Made by a program: the position numbers and the translations under genes
The notes under the pieces: model-generated
What the model was told of the DNA's origin: nothing
Databases searched by the model: none
What the model saw: the letters and a program-made list of their open reading frames with translations, nothing else
NCBI GenBank assembly: GCA_050942995.1
Contig: JBMNOI010000062.1
Coordinates: 1 to 22,157, forward strand
DNA from: JBMNOI01 sp050942995
Lineage (GTDB): Bacteria; Chloroflexota; Anaerolineae; UBA1429
Direction of reading: 5' to 3'
DNA length: 22,157 bases
Shown: positions 14,295-20,967 of the stretch, piece after piece
Layout of the letters: the number at the start of each line of letters is the position of its first letter
Numbering within the stretch: the stretch's first letter is position 1

Positions 14295-14570
14295 ATGGAA
14301 AAGGCGTTCGTCGATCGCATTGTAGACGAAAAGCACGCCGTGCTGCTGATAGGCGAGAGCGAGCGGGAACATATCGTGCCGGTCGAGGCGCTGCCGGCCG
14401 ATGCCACAGCCGGCGTATGGCTCAAAGTGCGCTTTGAAGGTGACGACCTGGCCGAGGTTGTCATCGATATCGAGGAGCAGGAGCAGACCCGAGCGCGCAT
14501 CGCCGGCAAGATGGAACGCCTGCGTCAGCGCCGGCGGCGCAACGACAGGACGCGGCGGCGATTGCGATAG
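14295..14570 (+). CDS. DUF3006 family protein
   Basis: A 91-residue protein with the short beta-barrel pattern of DUF3006: AFVDRIVDEKHAVLLI, then HIVPVEALPADATAGVWLKV, and a highly basic C-terminal tail (RQRRRRNDRTRRRLR). DUF3006 genes are commonly found next to ComEC-like metallo-beta-lactamase genes, as here, and the two are probably a single operon. The ATG at 14295 is preferred because GGAG lies 4-5 bases upstream; a GTG at 14265 would overlap the upstream gene. The Arg-rich tail could bind nucleic acid. The molecular role of the family is not known to me. Confidence 0.8.
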   Translation: MEKAFVDRIVDEKHAVLLIGESEREHIVPVEALPADATAGVWLKVRFEGDDLAEVVIDIEEQEQTRARIAGKMERLRQRRRRNDRTRRRLR

Positions 14571-14606
14571 CTCACCGGTAGGAACCGACGCAATGTCAAC
14601 TCGACT

Positions 14607-14642
14607 AACGAGCCCCCAAGATCGTATCTTCGGGGGCTCGTT
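14607..14642. terminator. Bidirectional hairpin between convergent genes
   Basis: Arms AACGAGCCCCC and GGGGGCTCGTT (11 bp), with an inner AAGAT/ATCTT stem, a CGT loop and one bulged C, lie between the DUF3006 stop (14570) and the stop of the minus-strand oxidoreductase (14658). There is no strong U-tract. Confidence 0.75.
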
Positions 14643-14657
14643 GATTGATGCCGACGA

Positions 14658-15815
14658 TCAATCGCAATGAATCAGAGGCCACTCGCAAAAGTCAAAGGAA
14701 GTGGTCAGTTCCTGCGTCTGCCCGGTTTCGGCCGCCTTGTAGCCCAGCTCGATGATCTCGATAGCGTGGCAGGCATGCTCGGCGCTCACCACCGGCGTTT
14801 TATCATGGAGCACACAATCGACCAGGTGCATGATGTCGGCATAGACATGGCGCTCGGGGATCTCTTTATGGACGCCAAAGACAAAGGGGATGCGTCCGTC
14901 GACGGGCTCGGTGCGATGGCCGCTCTCGGTGCCCGAGACACCCAGCACATTGCGCCCCCAGATATCCAGGGTGTTCCCCGTGGCGGTGATGCTGCCGTCG
15001 CTGCCCGATATAAAGGGCTGGGCAAAGGGGCGTGTGGGGCCGCCTGCGCTGTTGCTGCCGTAGAGCAGGCAAAAGACATTATCGCCAAAGTCCAGCACGA
15101 GATGGGTATTATCGTCCATCTCGACGTCGATAGACTCGCCTTTGAAGGTGCGCTCCTTGAGGCCGATGCCCGACATGCCGGTCACCCGTTTGGCCGGGCC
15201 GAGAATGGCGGTGATGCGATGCAGCGCATAGACGGCCATATCGTACATGGGGCCGCCACCGGGCTTTTTGTAGTACCAGGCCGGATTTACGTTACTGAGC
15301 ACATCGTCTCCGGCGCGAAAAGCCTCGAACTCGTGGCCGCCGCCCGCCGTGCCGATCTCGGCCCAGTAGACGCGACCGATCTCGCCGGAACGGATAATGT
15401 CGCGGATGCGACAGTTCGAAGGATGAAGGCCGTTTCCGGGAGAGGCGACGATCTTGACGCCCGCCGAAGCCGCTGCGGCAATGACCTCATCCGCCTCGGC
15501 GCGGGTGGTTGTCATCGTCTTGTTCAGATGGAGATGTTTTCCTGCGGCGATGGCCTTGAGCGCCTGTTCGTAATGCAGGCCGATGGGCGAGGCGATGACG
15601 ACCGCGTCGATATCGGCGGCCAGCATCTCATCGTAATCCTCAAAGGCCATACGAGCACCAAACTTTTCGGCGGTGGCCCGGGCGCGGCCGGGCACCGGAT
15701 CCATCACAGCGGTCAACTCGCACCACTGACGAATATCATCCGAGGCAAGATGGGGCAACAAACCACGCTGCGAGACACTACCACAACCGGCCAGACCGAT
15801 GCGTACTATGCTCAT
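14658..15815 (-). CDS. Gfo/Idh/MocA-family oxidoreductase (second copy)
   Basis: A 385-residue NAD(P)-dependent oxidoreductase, clearly a different subfamily from the one at 8052-9212. The Rossmann start is MSIVRIGLAGCGSVSQRGLL (GCGSVSQ at 10-16), with an AVMDPVPGRA strand end. The active-site lysine K99 is kept, but the canonical EKP reads NKT (LHLNKTMTT). The C-terminal domain has GGGPMYDMAVYALHRITAILGP, the D-x-x-x-Y-x-x-H catalytic region. The family acts on hydroxyls of sugars and sugar derivatives. The start at 15815 has GAGGAGG 9 bases upstream, and a promoter lies at 15871-15899. It is divergently arranged with the ABM monooxygenase gene. Confidence 0.9.
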   Translation of the reverse strand: MSIVRIGLAGCGSVSQRGLLPHLASDDIRQWCELTAVMDPVPGRARATAEKFGARMAFEDYDEMLAADIDAVVIASPIGLHYEQALKAIAAGKHLHLNKTMTTTRAEADEVIAAAASAGVKIVASPGNGLHPSNCRIRDIIRSGEIGRVYWAEIGTAGGGHEFEAFRAGDDVLSNVNPAWYYKKPGGGPMYDMAVYALHRITAILGPAKRVTGMSGIGLKERTFKGESIDVEMDDNTHLVLDFGDNVFCLLYGSNSAGGPTRPFAQPFISGSDGSITATGNTLDIWGRNVLGVSGTESGHRTEPVDGRIPFVFGVHKEIPERHVYADIMHLVDCVLHDKTPVVSAEHACHAIEIIELGYKAAETGQTQELTTSFDFCEWPLIHCD

Positions 15816-15870
15816 GGCAAAAGTCCTCCTCGCGTGTGAATGGAACAATGAAACACCCCTGTCGACGGGT

Positions 15871-15899
15871 ATAGTAGCCACAGATAGAGAGAGTGACAA
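15871..15899 (-). promoter_or_regulatory. Sigma70-like promoter for the second oxidoreductase
   Basis: The minus strand carries TTGTCA (15899-15894), an exact 17-base spacer, then TACTAT (15876-15871). It lies 56 bases before the ATG at 15815. Confidence 0.6.
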
Positions 15900-16053
15900 G
15901 CGATACAATCAGAGAGGATGTGCCGTTCACGAGCTGCCCTGCGGGATGGTCGGTGTCGGGATATTGGGCAGGTCGTTCGGCAAAGGACAGGAGCAAACCG
16001 TGTATTGGATGGTCCGAGCAGGCCGCTCTGAGACCGATACGCTTGCCCGCGTA

Positions 16054-16083
16054 TTGGCCTGTAGTTGCAGAAGCGGGTATACT
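16054..16083 (+). promoter_or_regulatory. Promoter candidate for the ABM monooxygenase gene
   Basis: TTGGCC (16054-16059), an 18-base spacer, then TATACT (16078-16083, five of six). The -35 box is weak. Confidence 0.4.
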
Positions 16084-16126
16084 TCACGGGTATTATATCA
16101 TCCTCATCCGGCAACAGGAGCAAACT

Positions 16127-16441
16127 ATGAAGATCCTCGTCGTCAAGATCCAGGTCAAGCCCGAATTCCGTGAGCGGTTTATCGAGGCGACGTTCGGCGA
16201 CGCCCGCGGCGCCAACGAGGATGAGCCCGATTGCATGCGCTTTGATTTTCTACAGGATGAAGCGGATCCCAATACCTTTTATCTGTACGAGGTATACCGA
16301 GACGATGCGGCGTTCCAGCATCATCTGACCACCCCACACTTTTTGACCTGGCGTGATCGCGTCGATCCGGAATGGTATGCGGTGCCCACTCAGGTGGCCC
16401 ATTGTGTGAATCTGTATCCCAAAGATGAGGAATGGAAATAA
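16127..16441 (+). CDS. ABM-domain (antibiotic biosynthesis monooxygenase-like) protein
   Basis: A 104-residue ferredoxin-like alpha+beta protein of the ABM/YgiN/LsrG type. Features are the N-terminal strand MKILVVKIQVKPEFRERFIE, the middle CMRFDFLQDEADPNTFYLYE and the helix DDAAFQHHLTTPHFLTW, in the usual strand-helix-strand order with the H-x-x-T-x-H-F motif. Members are cofactor-free monooxygenases, quinol oxygenases or small-molecule isomerases such as LsrG. The start at 16127 has AGGAG 7 bases upstream; longer in-frame readings overlap the promoter region. It is divergent from a sugar oxidoreductase and upstream of the transporter, so a role in handling a pathway intermediate is possible but unproven. 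Confidence 0.85.
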   Translation: MKILVVKIQVKPEFRERFIEATFGDARGANEDEPDCMRFDFLQDEADPNTFYLYEVYRDDAAFQHHLTTPHFLTWRDRVDPEWYAVPTQVAHCVNLYPKDEEWK

Positions 16442-16555
16442 CTGAAAATCCATGCCGTTCTGGACATATAGTTCGGCATGGCTGCGGATCATCATAATGG
16501 CGATGCATTCAGTCGAGTGGGCGCGCGCCCCATAAATGGTCAAGTTAATGCATCC

Positions 16556-16584
16556 TTGACAATTCTTTTCTTTGCATGTAATCT
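16556..16584 (+). promoter_or_regulatory. Promoter candidate for the ABC transporter operon
   Basis: A perfect TTGACA (16556-16561), a 17-base AT-rich spacer, then TAATCT (16579-16584, a weak -10). Confidence 0.5.
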
Positions 16585-16809
16585 TGAGGATCAGTGGTAT
16601 CCGACCGAAAGCGTGGACGTTTTTGGTGAGAATGCCGCGATCATCCCGGTCTTTGGGCTGGAATTATCGCGGTATCTCCCCGGCCCGTGAGCAGTCTGGC
16701 TCTTGGTATTCGGTCACGCTCTATTTCGGCGATTAGAGACCGGTTCTGCTAGTCGTTACATCGCCATGTGGGTAAAAACGGGTGAAGACACGCCCACGCC
16801 GAATTTCAT

Positions 16810-16820
16810 AAGGAGGTGAT
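16810..16820 (+). promoter_or_regulatory. Perfect Shine-Dalgarno sequence without a well-placed start
   Basis: AAGGAGGTGAT is fully complementary to the usual 16S rRNA 3' end. The ATG that follows overlaps it (16819), too close for normal initiation. That ATG is in frame with the binding-protein gene but would add 28 residues before its signal peptide. Confidence 0.5.
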
Positions 16821-16902
16821 GCCCCGGCGAGAGCGGCCAACGCTGCCCATTATTGGGCACCCCCCTCGTATTCGATGCGACCATCATTTGGAGGGAGAAG
16901 CC

Positions 16903-19533
16903 ATGTCCCGCAAGATCGTTCTGATCACCCTGAGCTTGCTGCTGCTCGTCAGTGTGATGCTGACGTCATGCCAGGAGCAGGCTCCGGCCACCCCTGAGGA
17001 ACCTCAGGAGATCGAAGCAGAGGTCGAGGAACCCACTGAGGTTCCCGCCGTCGAAGTTGAAGAACCCGAAGAAGTTGAAGAACCCGAAGAGGTCGAAGAG
17101 GTCGAAGAGGAAGAAACCCCTGAGGCGATGCCTGTCGATCGTACGGGCGCCTGGGTGGACACCGTGGTTGTGGTCGAGGAGCCCTCTGACACCGCGGCCA
17201 TCTCTCGTCTGGAAGTGGGCGACATTGATTTTTACGCCTACACCGTGACGAATCCGGACGTTGCCGCGCAGGTTGAGGCCTCGACAGCGCTGGACGCCTA
17301 CCGCTCCTTCGGCTCCTACAATGAGCTGACGTTCAACCCCGCCGGCCCCCTGCTGGAGAACGGGAAGGTGAACCCCTTTGGCGTTCCGGCCATCCGTGAG
17401 GCCATGAACTGGCTCATCGACCGCGAGTATATCGCCCAGGAGTTGTACGGCGGTATGGCGGCTCCCCGTTTCCTGCCGTTCAACAACGCTTCGGCGGACT
17501 ATGCCGAGGTGGCCGATGTGGCCCGCGCTCTCGAAGCCAAGTACGCTTACAACCCCGAGCTGGCCGAAGAGGTCATCACCGCGGAGATGGAAGCGCTTGG
17601 TGCCGAGCTGGTCGACGGCGTGTGGCACTATGAGGGAGAGCCGGTCGAGCTGATAGTCCTCATCCGTACCGAGGATTCGCGTCGCGATATCGGCGACTAT
17701 GTGTCGAATCAGCTTGAGGATATCGGCTTTACCGTGGTGCGCGACTACAAGACCAGCGCCGAGGCATCGCCCATCTGGATGCAGGGCAACCCTGCCGATG
17801 GCCTGTTCCACATCTACACCGGCGGGTGGATCACCACGGTGGTCCCGCGCGACCTGGGTGACAATTTCTCCTATTTCTACACGGCCCGTGGCCTGTCTTT
17901 CCCGCTGTGGCAGGCGTACACGCCCAGCGAGGAGTTTGACACGCTGGCCGAGCGCCTGGAGAATCGCGATTTCCGCACGGTGGAAGAGCGCCGCGAGATG
18001 ATGGCCGAAGCGCTCGAGCTGGCGCTGCAGGACTCGGTTCGCCTGTGGTTGATCGACGAGGCCAGCATTGCGCCGCATCACACCGAGGTTTCGGTTGCGT
18101 ATGACCTGTACGGGTCGATCGCCGGATCACGTCTCTGGCCGTACACGTTTCGTCGCGAGGGCGAGGTCGGCGGGGAGCTTACCGTCGCCATGCCGAGCAT
18201 CCTCACCGAGCCGTGGAACCCTCTGGGTGGCAGCAACTGGATCTATGACCAGATGCTGGTCCGTGGAACCGGCGAGTTTGCTTTCAATACCGACCCCTAC
18301 ACCGGACTGGCTCTGCCTAACCGTGTGGAACGAGCCGAGATCTTTATCCAGGAAGGGCTCCCCGTTGGGGTGACCCATGATGACTGGATCTCGCTCGAGT
18401 TTGTCCCCGAGATCGAGGTGCCCGAGGATGCCTGGGTCGACTGGGATGCCGAAGAGCAGCGTTTCATCACCGTGGGCGAGGCCTATCCTGACGGTCTCAC
18501 CTCGCTGAGCAAGCGCGTTATCTACTACCCGGAAGACCTGTACGATACGGTCAAGTGGCATGATGGCAGCCCCTTCTCGGTGGCCGATGTCGTCATGCGC
18601 ATGATCCTCACGTTCGACCGGGCGAAAGAAGAAAGTGACGTGTTCGACCCGGCCGAAGTGTCGGCGTTCAACGCCTTTGCATCGGCGTTCCGTGGTGTGC
18701 GCATCGCCTCGGTTGATCCGCTGGTGATCGAGCACTACTCGAACAGCTACGAGCTGGACGCCGAGCAGAACGCGCAGATCGGCGACTATAACGGCTGGTG
18801 GCCGATGTACCCGTACGGCCAGGGCGCGTGGCACACGCTGACCCTTGGTCTGCGTGCTGAGGCCAACGGCGAGGCGGCCTTTACGGCGGCCAAGGCCGAG
18901 GAGAACGAGGTCGAGTGGCTGAGCTACATCGCCGGCCCGACCATCGATATCCTCAAGAACAGCCTGGATGCCGTCGCGGAAGAGGGCTTTATTCCGTACG
19001 AGGCGACTCTGGGTGAGTTCATCACGCCTGATGAGGCCGTGGCCCGCTGGAGCAACCTGCAGAGTTGGTACGACGAGTTCGGTCACTTCTGGGTAGGCAC
19101 GGGCGCGTTCTATCTGGAGCGGGCTTTCCCTGTGGAAAAGACCGTCGTCCTACAGCGCAACCCCGACTATCCCGATCCGGCCGACAAGTGGGATCGCTTT
19201 GCGGCCCCGGCGATCGCCGAGGTTGAGGTGGACGGCCCTGCGCGCGTGAACATCGGCGCCGAGGCCACGTTCGACGTGTTCGTCGAGTTTGACGGTGAGC
19301 CCTATGCCGTCGAAGACATCAAAGAAGCCAAGTTCCTGGTGTTCGATGCATCCGGCGAGCTGGTCCATGTCGGTGAGGCCGAAGCGGTAGAGGACGGCCT
19401 GTGGGAGGTGGCTCTCACCTCTGACATCACCGATAAGCTGGCCGCGGGCTCGAACCGACTGGAAGTTGTGGTCGTGTCCTATCGTGTGGCACTGCCCAGC
19501 TTTGGCTCGATCCAGTTTGTGACGGCGCCGTAA
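16903..19533 (+). CDS. Family 5 ABC transporter solute-binding lipoprotein, apparently circularly permuted
   Basis: An 876-residue lipoprotein (family usual 500-650) that captures peptides or oligosaccharides outside the membrane. Signal peptide MSRKIVLITLSLLLLVSVML with lipobox LTSC (C23). An acidic Glu/Pro/Val linker spans about 27-76. Residues 80-415 look like the canonical C-terminal lobe: GAWVDTVVVVEEPSDTAAI, RLEVGDIDFY, VPAIREAMNWLIDREYI, SNQLEDIGFTV, and a canonical C-terminal tail ending near 415. Residues 422-768 then look like the canonical N-terminal lobe: GGELTVAM, VKWHDGSPFSVADVVMR (550-566), GTGAFYLERAF and LQRNPDYPDPADKW. Residues 769-876 resemble an Ig-like beta domain. The start at 16903 has GGAGGGAG upstream. 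Two DppB/C-like permease genes follow. Confidence 0.88.
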   Translation: MSRKIVLITLSLLLLVSVMLTSCQEQAPATPEEPQEIEAEVEEPTEVPAVEVEEPEEVEEPEEVEEVEEEETPEAMPVDRTGAWVDTVVVVEEPSDTAAISRLEVGDIDFYAYTVTNPDVAAQVEASTALDAYRSFGSYNELTFNPAGPLLENGKVNPFGVPAIREAMNWLIDREYIAQELYGGMAAPRFLPFNNASADYAEVADVARALEAKYAYNPELAEEVITAEMEALGAELVDGVWHYEGEPVELIVLIRTEDSRRDIGDYVSNQLEDIGFTVVRDYKTSAEASPIWMQGNPADGLFHIYTGGWITTVVPRDLGDNFSYFYTARGLSFPLWQAYTPSEEFDTLAERLENRDFRTVEERREMMAEALELALQDSVRLWLIDEASIAPHHTEVSVAYDLYGSIAGSRLWPYTFRREGEVGGELTVAMPSILTEPWNPLGGSNWIYDQMLVRGTGEFAFNTDPYTGLALPNRVERAEIFIQEGLPVGVTHDDWISLEFVPEIEVPEDAWVDWDAEEQRFITVGEAYPDGLTSLSKRVIYYPEDLYDTVKWHDGSPFSVADVVMRMILTFDRAKEESDVFDPAEVSAFNAFASAFRGVRIASVDPLVIEHYSNSYELDAEQNAQIGDYNGWWPMYPYGQGAWHTLTLGLRAEANGEAAFTAAKAEENEVEWLSYIAGPTIDILKNSLDAVAEEGFIPYEATLGEFITPDEAVARWSNLQSWYDEFGHFWVGTGAFYLERAFPVEKTVVLQRNPDYPDPADKWDRFAAPAIAEVEVDGPARVNIGAEATFDVFVEFDGEPYAVEDIKEAKFLVFDASGELVHVGEAEAVEDGLWEVALTSDITDKLAAGSNRLEVVVVSYRVALPSFGSIQFVTAP
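17053..17088 (+). repeat. 18-bp tandem repeat coding the acidic linker
   Basis: Two identical 18-base units (17053-17070 and 17071-17088), each coding EVEEPE, followed by degenerate GAGGTCGAA units. Slippage here would change linker length by six residues per unit without shifting the frame. Confidence 0.9.
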
Positions 19534-19565
19534 CCGCTCGTCGCCGTACGACCGGTTGTTACCTC

Positions 19566-19594
19566 TCGGGGGGACGCGGATCGCGTCCCCCCGA
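19566..19594. promoter_or_regulatory. Perfect 13-bp hairpin after the binding-protein gene
   Basis: TCGGGGGGACGCG and its complement, with a GAT loop, begin 33 bases after the stop. Two weaker hairpins follow (about 19615-19641 and 19643-19672). There is no U-tract. This is a usual place for a partial terminator or RNA-stability element that keeps binding protein in excess over the permeases. Confidence 0.7.
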
Positions 19595-19676
19595 ATTAGG
19601 AAGAGAAGAAGAGATGCCCGCGGCGATCCCGCGGCATCGTTCCGAGAGCCGTCGTCTTACGATCCGGTCTCTCAGA

Positions 19677-19726
19677 GGGCAGTCACTCCGAACGCCATCA
19701 TGGGCAGTCACTCCGAACGCCATCAT
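19677..19726 (+). repeat. Perfect 25-bp tandem duplication
   Basis: Two identical, directly adjacent 25-base units (19677-19701 and 19702-19726), each starting GGGCAGTCACTCC, lie between the binding-protein and permease genes. Confidence 0.95.
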
Positions 19727-19827
19727 CATGTATCATCACTATACGTAACACATCAGGAATGCGGGTGTGCAGGGCTGCCCGTTCCCCATGATTTACATTA
19801 TACATCTCAACGAAAGCGAGAGACGCT

Positions 19828-20967
19828 ATGAGTGAATCGGCTCTGCCGGTGCAGAGTGACGCCGTTCCCCAGAGTCCCCCAAAGACCTCCTCGGGCGGTT
19901 TGCGCATCGCCATATTTACATTTCGACGGATGGTTGCGCTACTTATCACCGTTGTGATCGGCGTCTATCTGACAATCCTTGTCGCCAATATGGGTGGTTA
20001 TGTCGATGAAATCCGCAAGGGGTCAATTCGTGAGGAAGTTGCCCTGGCGGTAAATATGAATCCCAATAACCGCCATTTGACCGTGCAAGAGCGCAACAAG
20101 ATGGTTGACGATTTGGTACGCATCGAAGAGCAGCGGCTGGGTCTGGACCGACCGTTCATCCTGCGCAGCGCCGGGTTCCTGAAAGATGCCCTCACCCTGA
20201 ACCTGGGGCGCGCCGAGACGATGACCAGCGACAGCGGCTCCAGGCAGGTACGAATGATCCTCGCCGAACGCCTGGCCCCCACATTGCTCTTATTTGCTAC
20301 GGCCAATGTCATCCTCTTTTTCTCTGGTATCGTCGTAGCCCTCTCCTTGTCGCGCCATTATGGCAGCCTGTTCGACCGCTTGATCATCGGACTGACGCCC
20401 ACATCGGCGGCGCCAGCATGGTTCTACGGCATATTCTTGATTCTTATCTTTGCCGCGATTCTGGGTTGGCTGCCCTTTGGCGGAATGGTGGCCGCACCAC
20501 CGCCCGCGAACAAAGTGGCCTACGGATTGAGCCTTCTGAGACACCTGGTGCTCCCTGTCGCCGCTATCGTATTCAGCTCCTTTTTCCTGACGGTCTACAC
20601 ATGGCGCACCTTTTTCCTCATCTACTCCAGTGAGGATTATGTCGAGATGGCCAAGGCCAAAGGGTTGCCCGATAGCATGATTGAGCGGCGCTACATCCTG
20701 CGCCCCACCCTGCCCACCATCATCACCCAGTTTGCCCTGACGTTGATCAGCATGTGGACCGGCGCCATCATCCTGGAGACAGTGTTCAACTGGCCCGGGT
20801 TGGGTCGAACTTTGTTTGGCGCCATCGGCCGGTATGACACACCGGTCATTGTCGGATCGACCGTCATCTATGCATATCTCCTGGGTCTCACCGTCCTCAT
20901 TCTGGACTTTATCTATGCGCTGGTGGATCCAAGAGTCAAAGTGGGTAACGGGGGGCCAAGAGCATGA
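19828..20967 (+). CDS. DppB-like ABC transporter permease
   Basis: A 379-residue inner-membrane permease of the peptide/nickel/oligosaccharide family. The first membrane helix is at about 35-56, after a cytoplasmic N-terminal extension rich in Ser/Pro. A long external loop runs from about 57 to 148, including LGLDRPFILR, the counterpart of the canonical LGLDRP. Further helices lie near 150-174, 195-217, 240-260, 300-320 and 340-366. The EAA loop that contacts the ATPase is YVEMAKAKGLPDSMIERRYI (271-290). The ending LETVFNWPGLGRTLFGAI is the family signature. The start at 19828 has only a weak GAGAG ribosome binding site. It is translationally coupled to the next gene by an ATGA overlap. No ATPase gene is in the window; it probably lies to the right. 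Confidence 0.92.
   Translation: MSESALPVQSDAVPQSPPKTSSGGLRIAIFTFRRMVALLITVVIGVYLTILVANMGGYVDEIRKGSIREEVALAVNMNPNNRHLTVQERNKMVDDLVRIEEQRLGLDRPFILRSAGFLKDALTLNLGRAETMTSDSGSRQVRMILAERLAPTLLLFATANVILFFSGIVVALSLSRHYGSLFDRLIIGLTPTSAAPAWFYGIFLILIFAAILGWLPFGGMVAAPPPANKVAYGLSLLRHLVLPVAAIVFSSFFLTVYTWRTFFLIYSSEDYVEMAKAKGLPDSMIERRYILRPTLPTIITQFALTLISMWTGAIILETVFNWPGLGRTLFGAIGRYDTPVIVGSTVIYAYLLGLTVLILDFIYALVDPRVKVGNGGPRA

Larger units (their letters stand above)
15816..16126. other. Divergent regulatory region
   Basis: 311 bases without a supported gene. It holds the minus-strand promoter at 15871-15899 for the oxidoreductase and a plus-strand candidate at 16054-16083 for the ABM gene. Nothing else stands out. 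Confidence 0.55.
16442..16902. other. Long leader region of the transporter operon
   Basis: 461 bases with no supported gene. It contains a promoter candidate with a perfect TTGACA (16556-16584), a perfect anti-Shine-Dalgarno match at 16810-16820, and a short GCCCATTATTGGGC inverted repeat at about 16847-16860. The untranslated leader would be about 310 bases. Confidence 0.5.

Noticed and set aside
16478..16690. 70-codon plus-strand open frame in the transporter leader
   Set aside because: No ribosome binding site, it overlaps the promoter candidate, and it has no recognisable motif; more likely chance.
19677..19726. CRISPR-like array
   Set aside because: The two 25-base copies are directly adjacent with no spacer, and no further copies or cas genes are present.
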